NCBI GenBank assembly: GCA_002729885.1
Contig: PBUB01000002.1
Span: 239,157 to 303,156 of the forward strand
Length of the DNA stretch: 64,000 nt
DNA from: Spirochaetaceae bacterium
GTDB lineage: Bacteria; Spirochaetota; Leptospiria; Leptospirales; Leptonemataceae
Direction of reading: 5' to 3'
Part shown: positions 33,445 through 41,721 of the stretch, piece after piece
Position numbering within the stretch: position 1 is the first letter of the stretch
Layout of the letters: every line of letters starts with the position of its first letter
The notes under the pieces: generated by a model
Seen by the model: only the letters and a program-made list of their open reading frames with translations
What the model was told of the DNA's origin: nothing
Database searches by the model: none
Translations under genes and position numbers: made by a program

Positions 33445-36114
33445 TCAAACCGAAGATCGTTCCATAATTGTCCTTAGCCGGTCCAGTTCCGGGCTCTGAT
33501 GCTCCCATTCCTCCAGTATCCTGATCAAACGGACACATTGTTCCCATTGTTCTCGCAGCCGGTAGATGTCTGCCAGATTCAGTAGATTTCGAATGTGCCC
33601 GGGGTTCCGCAGACGGCATCTTTCCGCCAGGTCTGTGGCATGAATTAACTGACCTGATCGCTTTAGCTTCAGGGCCGCGCGAAAGAGCAGGTTTTCATCC
33701 ACCGGATTGAACTTGTGGATTTCGGACAGAGAAAAGGAAGAGTGATGGCCGTTTTGATAGTGCCGGGATGCATGGGCTGAAACGGTCCCGTTCGCAGGCC
33801 TGGATTCCGCCTGTTCAAGGTTAGCCCTGTGGGCAGAAGGTTGTCTGGACTGCGGGGCGAATCGAATGGAGAGCAGGCTCAGATCATCCGTGATTTCTCC
33901 ATTATTTCGGATGTTGCTTTCAATGGCTGATAGATCTGCATCACTTTGTTCTACGAATTCCAGAAAATGCAGCTCATCTTCATTCATCCGTGGATCGCTT
34001 GCCGCATCCACCTGGTACAGCCAGTCATCCCTCCCATCGGAGCCGGCCACAATTATATCTCCTGGCGCAAGGGGCAAACAGCTGATCTGAATCTCCGGGA
34101 AGCCATCCACCATACCTATTTTGGGATGGATAGGCTCTTCGGTAAAAGAGGCCGCTCCCTGGCGTAAGAGTACCGGCCTGGGGTGCTCGAAATTGGCATA
34201 GTACATCAGTCCGGATTCGTTATCCACCAGTCCGATCACTGCAGAAATCATCATGCTTCCATCAAAGGATATGAAAACGCTCTGAAGCTCCAGGAAGCAT
34301 TGTTTTAACCATTGTTCCGGATAATAATTTCGCGCTGTGGCCGCATTCCTTGTTCGCTGCACCAGAGCGCGAAATACTGTACCCATTACCAGGCCACCGC
34401 CAGCCCCCTGCATGGATTTTCCCATGGCGTCTCCGTTGGCAAATAGAGTGTAATCTCGGCCCAGCAGTTGAATAGTATGCACGGAACAATAATCGCCACC
34501 GATTTCGCCGGTCCATTTCCTGAATTCGAATTTCTTTTTCTGCCGGATGAGCATCTCTGCGGTGACAGAACTTCCCTCCTGAACTTCATTTCTCCATAAT
34601 GGCCTTAACAGGAGAGATGTAAGGAAGTAATCACCATCCTGACGTTCCTTGATGAGACGTAGTTTGTCGTAGGATTGATTCAGCTGTTCAGTGCGCTCTT
34701 CTACCCGGGCCTCCAGGGTTTCATTCAACTGCTCCACGCGATTATGCAGGCCCATGAATCGGCTCCCCAGCATTATGGCTATACCCAGAATGAAACTGGC
34801 AAAGGCATAAGGTGCCAGATCCAGTCCAGTCTCTATAAGCCGGACTTCCAGAAGGATATCATGTACGGCACCGCAAGTAAGAAGCAATGTGCCCAGCGTT
34901 AAATACCGTGCATCCATGTTACCTTCTCTGGCTGCGCGAATGATGTAGTATCCCAGATAAATTAGAACAGGTATTGCCAGAATCATCCAGAGCTCAAGGC
35001 TCACCCTTACCACGGGAAAATGGCCCAGAATCGTGGAAAGCCCCAGGATTGCCCCTGCCACCGCGATTGCTATTCCAGTGCGGCTATATTTTCTGTAGAA
35101 TAGATGCGATAGAAACAGTAACAGGAGCGGAACCAGGCTGAACAATAGTAGGTGCTCGAACCTGTTTCTCCAAAGGGGAACGACAAAGTTACGAATCGTT
35201 CCCGTCTGGCTGAGCCACATTCCGGCGGCGGCAATGGAGAATAAACCAAAGAAGAGATTATGTTTTTCGGATCGGCGGCGAACGAATAACAGCAGATGGT
35301 AGAAACCGACAAGAAAGTAGGAGGACAAAAGCAACAGGTGAATAATTTCATTTGTGTAATATCGATTCACAATTTCATCAGCGGGTCCAAGAGCCATATC
35401 TGTTTCTCGCACACGGAGAGGATAATCTCCGTTTGAATAAAGTGCGATAGTAATGTATTCAGGCATCGCGCTGTCGGCGCTGGATGGGGCCATCTCTTTG
35501 AGGTTCAAAACCTTGAGTAGAGGAATGCGATCTCCCGATGCATAGGGTTCCAGTGATCCAGTCTGTCCGATCATTTCCTTGCCTATGTAATATCGCGCCA
35601 CATCGGTCACTTCGCCATTGTAGAAGGCCATGGGTGAATGTGTGGACAGAATCGTACGAATTTCCGGCGACAGACGTTTGCGAATTGTGACCCAGCCTTC
35701 ATAGAACTCCAGAAGGCTCTCCCGCTCTGTTATGTTTCCAGGTAAACGGATACGCTTCCAATTAGCATCGGAATTGAGCCAGGCAGGGTCCCAGCCCCTT
35801 CGATATTCCCATACTCCGGTCAGCGAATATGGATCGGAATTCTCATCGGTTTCTTTCCCTTGCTCCGGGCTGAAGGGATCCATTCTGTCATTCTCTGAGC
35901 TGGAGCGGGCGAATGGTTCGGAATTGGACGCATCCTCAGTGGGAGTGGGACCTTCGGCTGGAAGTCCTTGTAGGGACAGGATCATCAAACAGAAAAAGAC
36001 AGCGAAATGCCGTCTTCTTCCATAGGTTGATTCTGATTGTATTGCGGGATTGCTTTTTGGCCCAGAACTACATTTCATGGTTCGTTTCCATTCTCTTGAA
36101 ATCAACCTGTACAA
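33445..36114 (-). CDS. 7TM-DISM-type receptor with SpoIIE-type PP2C phosphatase and C-terminal TPR-like region
   Basis: An 889-residue sensor phosphatase. A signal sequence is followed by a periplasmic 7TMR-DISM-extracellular-like domain (~75-250), seven membrane helices (~255-470), a coiled coil (RVEQLNETLEARVEERTEQL) and a SpoIIE/PP2C domain (~530-770) with GEIGGDYC, NGDAMGKSMQGAG, AGSDGRDD and TDDLSLLSIRF. The metal-binding Asp residues are present. The last ~90 residues look like TPRs (LLFRAALKLKRSGQLIHATD). It probably removes phosphate from STAS proteins, of which one lies at 5560. A TTG start at 36114 has a strong GGAGGA seven bases upstream; ATG at 36078 is the alternative and also begins a signal peptide. 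Confidence 0.88.
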   Translation of the reverse strand: MYRLISREWKRTMKCSSGPKSNPAIQSESTYGRRRHFAVFFCLMILSLQGLPAEGPTPTEDASNSEPFARSSSENDRMDPFSPEQGKETDENSDPYSLTGVWEYRRGWDPAWLNSDANWKRIRLPGNITERESLLEFYEGWVTIRKRLSPEIRTILSTHSPMAFYNGEVTDVARYYIGKEMIGQTGSLEPYASGDRIPLLKVLNLKEMAPSSADSAMPEYITIALYSNGDYPLRVRETDMALGPADEIVNRYYTNEIIHLLLLSSYFLVGFYHLLLFVRRRSEKHNLFFGLFSIAAAGMWLSQTGTIRNFVVPLWRNRFEHLLLFSLVPLLLLFLSHLFYRKYSRTGIAIAVAGAILGLSTILGHFPVVRVSLELWMILAIPVLIYLGYYIIRAAREGNMDARYLTLGTLLLTCGAVHDILLEVRLIETGLDLAPYAFASFILGIAIMLGSRFMGLHNRVEQLNETLEARVEERTEQLNQSYDKLRLIKERQDGDYFLTSLLLRPLWRNEVQEGSSVTAEMLIRQKKKFEFRKWTGEIGGDYCSVHTIQLLGRDYTLFANGDAMGKSMQGAGGGLVMGTVFRALVQRTRNAATARNYYPEQWLKQCFLELQSVFISFDGSMMISAVIGLVDNESGLMYYANFEHPRPVLLRQGAASFTEEPIHPKIGMVDGFPEIQISCLPLAPGDIIVAGSDGRDDWLYQVDAASDPRMNEDELHFLEFVEQSDADLSAIESNIRNNGEITDDLSLLSIRFAPQSRQPSAHRANLEQAESRPANGTVSAHASRHYQNGHHSSFSLSEIHKFNPVDENLLFRAALKLKRSGQLIHATDLAERCRLRNPGHIRNLLNLADIYRLREQWEQCVRLIRILEEWEHQSPELDRLRTIMERSSV

Positions 36115-36142
36115 AATGCTATCCTCCAGCAGGAAATAAGAT

Positions 36143-36169
36143 GCCTCCCCATAGGAACTATGGGGAGGC
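36143..36169 (-). terminator. Hairpin terminator after the M19-like lipoprotein gene
   Basis: An 11-bp perfect stem (GCCTCCCCATA with TATGGGGAGGC) and 5-base loop, followed on the minus strand by ATCTTATTTC. It is 15 bases after the M19-like stop and just ahead of the SpoIIE gene, so it probably separates the two transcripts. The T run is weak. Confidence 0.6.
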
Positions 36170-36183
36170 GAGTGGAGAGTGCC

Positions 36184-38451
36184 TCAAGGGCTATAGGAGC
36201 ATCCGGAACAGCTGGAGTGCCGTTCGTAGCCGGTACTGGCCATACACATGGATCGTTCCCACATGCACAGATAGTGATCGGCGGAGTTCCGGAGAGCATC
36301 CGTGTAGGGTGTGAAATTTGGAATATTGTTCTCCATGTCCTGGAGGAAGTATCCTACAAGTCCAACGTGAGCGAAGCCATACACATCGAAGTAATGGTTG
36401 CCCGAAGATTGCTGTGGTGGAGCGTTCTGACCCATGCATCGATCCTGCTCGAACTCATCCTTGAAGCTCAATCCATAGGTGCCCACCTGGAATCGGGGAG
36501 CGGCCTGCTTCGCAGGGGTATTGAAATCTGTGCCAAGGCCCACTGGAATTCCGTGGTCCACGGCATCGGCCAGTCCCTGAGCAAACATGGAGGTGGAGCC
36601 TTCGCAGGTTACAGGTCCTGCCGGCGTCTGCCCCTGATCGTTTACATATTGAGTCATTTGATCTGGACCAGTGCGAAGCCCTACCATCCCCTGGATTTCC
36701 TTGAGCTTGGCAAGTTGCGTATTCGTAAGTCCTCTTTCATGACCTCTGTTATTGGCTGCATGGGATCCGCTACCCTGCATTCTGCGATGTAACCATCCAT
36801 GACTTACATGCACCGGGTACTTCTGTTGCGAATTCGCTCGAATCCTACTGGCTCCATCCAGGGGTGCGTTGGAACCTACCAGAGCGTCATTCCAGGCTGC
36901 GCGACTGATGTGCGCAAAGTCAATTAGCATGCCTTTTTCCTGCAATGCATGTAGTAGCTCCCGTCCATCGTTTGTCAGACCAATGGGATTGGGACAAACG
37001 GTTTCTGTTCCGTCGTTATAGCAGGAATGGGGATCCAGAGCTCCGCCTGATTTGGCCAGTTCAAACCACTTTTGCAATCGAATCAGGCTGATGTCTCCAT
37101 CTCTCCAGTTCCCATTATTGATTCGCACGTAATCGTTGGAAAACAGGCTATCGCACCATTTTCCGGATTCCACGAGCTTATACTTTTTCGAAATCTTATC
37201 GCATCGATTCTTGCGACAAAGGCATAGATCTTTTCCCTTCTCAAAGGCAGTATTCACATTATAGAGAAAATTGTAGGCCGCCTGAAAGTTTGCCTCACCG
37301 GAGAAGCGATTGGGTGCATGAGCCACCATTTGAAAGGATCGAACTCCCTCCTGATGTAATTTATTTAATCCCCATCGCCAGTCGTAGCGCGCTTTGAAGG
37401 CAGCGCATTCAGAGCGAACATCCGGATCTTCGGTGCAACTGGCCAGTCCTGGATCAATGCCATAGATCGCCTTGATCTGCTTATGATAGTTCACCATATT
37501 GGTGTAGGTCGATGGGCCGTTTCCGTTCTGATAATCCAGGTGAGTTCCCAGTGCCTCATTCAGTTCCACGGCAAGAATAATGGCATGTCCTCCATTCTGA
37601 ATTACCTGACGCGCTTGAGCCGGACTTGTAACTACCTGAATCTTATTGCTCAGTGCAGCCATGGCTTTGATGCCATCCAGCTGTCGGATGAGCGAAAGCC
37701 ATTCATGTTCCTTTCTGTTACAGGTAAGGTTGGGATCCTTGTTATCTGGATCCAGCACCATACAGAACGGAAAATACTCTACTGCGGAAGCTACCTGAAG
37801 ATTGTAGCCGTCCTGCATCGCATTTTCCAGCCAGGGTAGATACATTTGCTGATGAGCCATTCCATGCCAGATAGGCCAGTCCTGGCTTCGCACCTGTGGA
37901 TGATTTCCTGTATCTGTATCTTTAAAGAATAGTGGCCAGTCGCCCTGGAAGATGCCGCTCAGATCATCCGCATTTCCTACCACGTTATCTCCATCCAGGT
38001 TTTTGATCGCACCGAACATTCCAGATACAATCGCCTGATGAATGTCGGTGAGATCCAGATATCCATGATTGCCGCCGCAATTGGATTGTCCTGCACCGTA
38101 GAAATTAGTGGGATCACCAAAAAGCCAGGCGCCGCCGCCAAGATGATGTCCCATCAAATGGGTATGCAGATCCACCATCCCATAATTCTGGGAACTGGTT
38201 ACTGAAGAGGTAGTAGGTGCCACTGGTTCAGATGGCGAATCCTCTGATGAAGATTTCTTTTCTTCCGTAACCTCTCCTGCGCCGGGTTCTGAAGCAGACT
38301 CTGTGGCAGGCTTCATGCCGTTGCGCTCATTCTCTTCTGCCGCAGGGGCCAGAACGCTGAGCAAGGCTGAGTCGTCCGAAGAGTTAGATTTGTTGCAGGC
38401 TGCAAATGTGGCTATGGCCAGAACAGCAGCAACCTTCCATAAGTTTTTCAT
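36184..38451 (-). CDS. M19 (membrane dipeptidase)-like metallohydrolase lipoprotein
   Basis: A 755-residue lipoprotein (MKNLWKVAAVLAIATFAACN, clear lipobox). A Ser/Glu-rich linker (~25-85) leads to an amidohydrolase-type TIM barrel. Visible motifs are MVDLHTHLMGHH (metal-binding HxH), HGMAHQQMYLPWLENA, MLIDFAHISRAAWNDAL, YPVHVSHGW and VGLGTDFN, an order close to the M19 dipeptidase family. The C-terminus is Cys-rich (MWERSMCMASTGYERHSSC) and ends CSGCSYSP. It has GGGGGA upstream of the ATG. Substrate unknown; many large M19-like lipoproteins are uncharacterised. Monocistronic by its terminator. Confidence 0.75.
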   Translation of the reverse strand: MKNLWKVAAVLAIATFAACNKSNSSDDSALLSVLAPAAEENERNGMKPATESASEPGAGEVTEEKKSSSEDSPSEPVAPTTSSVTSSQNYGMVDLHTHLMGHHLGGGAWLFGDPTNFYGAGQSNCGGNHGYLDLTDIHQAIVSGMFGAIKNLDGDNVVGNADDLSGIFQGDWPLFFKDTDTGNHPQVRSQDWPIWHGMAHQQMYLPWLENAMQDGYNLQVASAVEYFPFCMVLDPDNKDPNLTCNRKEHEWLSLIRQLDGIKAMAALSNKIQVVTSPAQARQVIQNGGHAIILAVELNEALGTHLDYQNGNGPSTYTNMVNYHKQIKAIYGIDPGLASCTEDPDVRSECAAFKARYDWRWGLNKLHQEGVRSFQMVAHAPNRFSGEANFQAAYNFLYNVNTAFEKGKDLCLCRKNRCDKISKKYKLVESGKWCDSLFSNDYVRINNGNWRDGDISLIRLQKWFELAKSGGALDPHSCYNDGTETVCPNPIGLTNDGRELLHALQEKGMLIDFAHISRAAWNDALVGSNAPLDGASRIRANSQQKYPVHVSHGWLHRRMQGSGSHAANNRGHERGLTNTQLAKLKEIQGMVGLRTGPDQMTQYVNDQGQTPAGPVTCEGSTSMFAQGLADAVDHGIPVGLGTDFNTPAKQAAPRFQVGTYGLSFKDEFEQDRCMGQNAPPQQSSGNHYFDVYGFAHVGLVGYFLQDMENNIPNFTPYTDALRNSADHYLCMWERSMCMASTGYERHSSCSGCSYSP

Positions 38452-39066
38452 CGTTTCCCCCTGGAGCCATCTGGCTCCTTATTTTCTCCATGGCCGCGCA
38501 GGCCATATTCGCATGATTCCGGCATTACCGGTGTATATTGGGCCGCGTTCACAGCCGTGCCCTGTATAGTGCAACCATCGTGCCTGGTACCCCAGGAAAG
38601 GTTTCGAGGGATGGGTTAGACATGAATTGAAGATGAATTAAAGAGAGATGAGCAAGTAAACAGCCCGCTTCGCCGAGTCGAAAGGACCAGAATATGGCTC
38701 GGAATCGCCGATTCACGGTATTCTGTGCCCGTCTGGAACTTGTGTCCGGGTTGCTACCCCCAATACAGAAAATGCAAGAAAGTAGTCGATGGATTCAATT
38801 TGGCCAGCGTGCAACGGGCTCTGTATTACGTCCCTGTCAGCTTTCCTGGCGTCAGTAAGTTTGACCTGTCAGAAAAACTGACGGTGAAATCGGGATTCAA
38901 AACAGGCGACTCCGAGGGAGGTCATGGTCTATCCGGGGGCTCCGTGATGGGCTCAGTTATTATCGGGTAGAATCGATGGAGCGATACATTTGGCTTGTCA
39001 GAATCCAGGGTTGAAATACACCAAGGTTAATAGAAAATCATTAATCATTCCAGAATCGGGGGGAAA
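38452..39066. other. 615-base intergenic region with TGTCAG half-site cluster
   Basis: No gene is supported between the M19-like gene and the 7TM sigma-54 activator. TGTCAG or GTCAG occurs at 38835, 38851, 38867 and 38996, and CTGAC at 38878. The pair at 38867-38882 forms GTCAG-AAAAA-CTGAC next to TTGACC, which could be an operator. No clear sigma-54 or sigma-70 promoter was assigned. Confidence 0.4.
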
Positions 39067-41595
39067 ATGTTCTGGATTCATACCATGGTGGCTGCCCATG
39101 CGCTGGCCAGCGCCGTACTCATTCCGGTGGTCGTGCTGCTTGCGCGAAAGTCGAGAAAGAATAAAACCGAATGGGCCTTTATGGCCATGTTGATCTGCCT
39201 CATCGTATGGTTGCTTTGCAACTCCATCTCGAAATGGCTGATCTTCATCTATAGAATTGAGATTCCATTGATTCCATCAGTGGGAGGAGTGGCCAGTCTG
39301 GGGCTGGGGCTGGCTTTCTATCTGGTTTGCGAGTTTCTTTATGAACCCAGACCGGCCCGGAACCGCATCTATCGGCTTCTAGCTGCCGCTATTGGATCTT
39401 TAGCTGTGGCTCCTGCCTTCTTCATGGAACAATGGATCCATCATAGAGAAGTGGTGGATGATCTGATTGTATTCTATTACGGACCACTTTTTCCCGTTAC
39501 CAGCGCCTGGATCATGATTCTGGTTCTGGGAGGTATTGCACTTTTAATATTTCGATATCGATACATTATTCGAAATGATCGGCAAAGGACTCACATCCGG
39601 CTGCTCATCATTGGCACCTTTCTTTCCCTTTTATTCGTCTACGTATGTTCGGTCTTTCTGCCTTTGATGGGTAACTTCTTTCTGGATAACATCGGTCCTC
39701 CCACGACCCTGGTGCTACTTTCCCTTCTTATCTATTCAATTCTGTTCCATGGATTATTTGATCTTCGCACGTTCTGGCTGAGGCTTACGCTTTCTGGCTC
39801 CGTGGTGGTGGCGGGGGCTGTGTTTCTTGGGCTATCCGTGGGCTATATGCTCAAGAGTCTGGGCCCGGAGATCGCGGAATTTCACACAACCATGCTTATA
39901 TTGCTCTCTGCTCTTGGCATTGTATACGGTCGCTTTGTAGAACCCGGACTGAGACACAGATTGTTTCCCTCTCCCCCTGGAGTGGAAGATGTTATTTCTT
40001 CTCTGTTTCATGCTGAGCGAAAGATTAGCGGAGAGATTCATCCAGCCCTGGAGCGAATACTTCGTGCACTGAATCGCGCCATTGAATTCAGAAATGGCTT
40101 TATCCTCTGCGTGGATCGAAATGCATCATTGAGATTATTTCATCGGGGACCGGTCTCTACACAGGCAAGGCGCATCCTGGAGCAGTTGTTTCGCCGGTTC
40201 CGCGGCCCGCAGCCCAGCGATGCGGCGGCCATGACCTATCTGGATCGCACTATTGTTCTGGAGAAAGGACTGGATGTACCAGCACTGGCGGATTCCGAGT
40301 TTCGCCGGCGATATCCCAGGCTGGCCCAGAGAATGGACCAGGCATTTCAATTCTTGCAGGATGAGCAGTTCAAGCTTCTGGTTCCGCTACTCTATGACGG
40401 TCGATGGGTGGGCCTCATTGCTCTGGGAGAAAAAAGGGATCAATCTCCTTATTTTCATCAGGAGATTTCGCTTATCGAGGCTCTAAGACTGTCTCTGGCC
40501 TTATTTCTACATAACCAGATATATTATCAAGATCTGGAGCAGCGAAGGAAGCGGGCCGAGTCGGAAGCGGAAAGGCTTTCGGAATATCTTGCCGATAACC
40601 GGGTGCATCGAAAGAAGCTGGCGGAGCATACATTGATCTACCGCAGCCCATTGATGCATGCAGCCATTGACAGCGTGCAGAGGGCTTCCGGAAGCAATCG
40701 TCCGGTGCTGGTAACCGGGGAAACAGGAACCGGCAAGGAACTCATGGCCAGACTGATTCATGATACCGATCGTCCGGAAAGGCCATTTGTGGTGGTTAAC
40801 TGCGCTGCCATTCCTTCGCATTTGCTGGAGGATGAGATATTTGGCCATGTTAAAGGAGCATTCACAGATGCTCGTTCGGATCGGGCAGGGAAAGCTCTAC
40901 AGGCAGGGGATGGAACACTGTTCTTCGATGAGATCGGAGAGATGCCCATGGAGCTTCAGGCCAAGCTGCTACGCTTACTGCAGGATGGAACCTATAGCCG
41001 ACTCGGGGAAAATCAAACCATTCGTGCCAACTGTCGATTCATCTTTGCAACGAACCGAGATCTGCGCGAAAGCATTCAGGAAGGGATATTTCGCGAAGAT
41101 CTGTATTACAGGATCAATGCTTTTTCCATAGACCTGCCACCTCTGCGGGATCGCAGAGAGGATATTCCTGTACTCATTGATCATCTGCGCATGGAGATGT
41201 CCGCTGAACTGGGAAAGGAAGTTCCCGATATTGATGGTGCTGCCATGCAGGCCATGCGATTGTTCCCCTGGCCTGGAAACATCAGACAGCTGGAAAACGT
41301 TCTTCTACGCACTCTGGCTGCCACGGATGGACCATTGATTCAGGTCTCGGACCTGCCATCGGAAATCGTAATTTCTTCTGAATCGGGCACCGCATTGAAT
41401 GCCGGGCCAGAAGTTACCGCACGAGAGGAATTTGTCTTCGATCGTCCCCTGGGAGAGATGATCGAGGACTTTACCCGAAGGGTGATTCAGTCGGCTCTGG
41501 ATCAGACCGACGGAAATCGAACCAGGGCGGCGGAAATCCTGGGTATGGGACGAACGGCTCTATTGTACAGAATGAAACAGCTGGGGCTCGGTTAG
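39067..41595 (+). CDS. Membrane-bound sigma-54 activator: 7TM-GAF-AAA+-Fis
   Basis: An 842-residue regulator. About eight hydrophobic helices fill residues 5-300 (histidine-kinase-like 7TM sensor). A GAF-like domain follows (~310-480), then a short coiled coil and an AAA+ domain with Walker A GETGTGKE near residue 550, Walker B TLFFDEIGEMP, FREDLYYRI and the R-finger region. The loop that contacts sigma-54 reads GAFTDA near residue 597, instead of GAFTGA. The C-terminal Fis helix-turn-helix (~805-842) is NRTRAAEILGMGRTALLYRM. It senses something at the inner membrane and may activate sigma-54 promoters; the changed loop makes this less certain. It is a single gene, transcribed away from the M19-like gene. 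Confidence 0.88.
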   Translation: MFWIHTMVAAHALASAVLIPVVVLLARKSRKNKTEWAFMAMLICLIVWLLCNSISKWLIFIYRIEIPLIPSVGGVASLGLGLAFYLVCEFLYEPRPARNRIYRLLAAAIGSLAVAPAFFMEQWIHHREVVDDLIVFYYGPLFPVTSAWIMILVLGGIALLIFRYRYIIRNDRQRTHIRLLIIGTFLSLLFVYVCSVFLPLMGNFFLDNIGPPTTLVLLSLLIYSILFHGLFDLRTFWLRLTLSGSVVVAGAVFLGLSVGYMLKSLGPEIAEFHTTMLILLSALGIVYGRFVEPGLRHRLFPSPPGVEDVISSLFHAERKISGEIHPALERILRALNRAIEFRNGFILCVDRNASLRLFHRGPVSTQARRILEQLFRRFRGPQPSDAAAMTYLDRTIVLEKGLDVPALADSEFRRRYPRLAQRMDQAFQFLQDEQFKLLVPLLYDGRWVGLIALGEKRDQSPYFHQEISLIEALRLSLALFLHNQIYYQDLEQRRKRAESEAERLSEYLADNRVHRKKLAEHTLIYRSPLMHAAIDSVQRASGSNRPVLVTGETGTGKELMARLIHDTDRPERPFVVVNCAAIPSHLLEDEIFGHVKGAFTDARSDRAGKALQAGDGTLFFDEIGEMPMELQAKLLRLLQDGTYSRLGENQTIRANCRFIFATNRDLRESIQEGIFREDLYYRINAFSIDLPPLRDRREDIPVLIDHLRMEMSAELGKEVPDIDGAAMQAMRLFPWPGNIRQLENVLLRTLAATDGPLIQVSDLPSEIVISSESGTALNAGPEVTAREEFVFDRPLGEMIEDFTRRVIQSALDQTDGNRTRAAEILGMGRTALLYRMKQLGLG

Positions 41596-41625
41596 GGTCG
41601 GACCTAGCTTGCCTTTCCAGCGTAG

Positions 41626-41652
41626 ACTCGGCCCCCGGATGCGGGGCCGAGT
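41626..41652 (+). terminator. GC-rich hairpin after the 7TM sigma-54 activator
   Basis: ACTCGGCCCC pairs perfectly with GGGGCCGAGT across a 7-base loop. It lies 30 bases after the stop and between convergent genes. There is no T run, so termination may need another factor. Confidence 0.45.
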
Positions 41653-41721
41653 GGATTGAATTCCCGGGCTCTTTCTGGGCCTATTGGACGAACCGGCCTG
41701 GAGAACGGCCTGGAGCACCGA

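Noticed and set aside
36160..36792. 210-residue plus-strand ORF opposite the M19-like gene
   Set aside because: Antisense to strong coding sequence; it also starts inside the terminator hairpin.
38725..38970. 81-residue plus-strand ORF in the 615-base gap
   Set aside because: GTG start without a ribosome binding site, runs through the TGTCAG cluster, and has no recognisable features.
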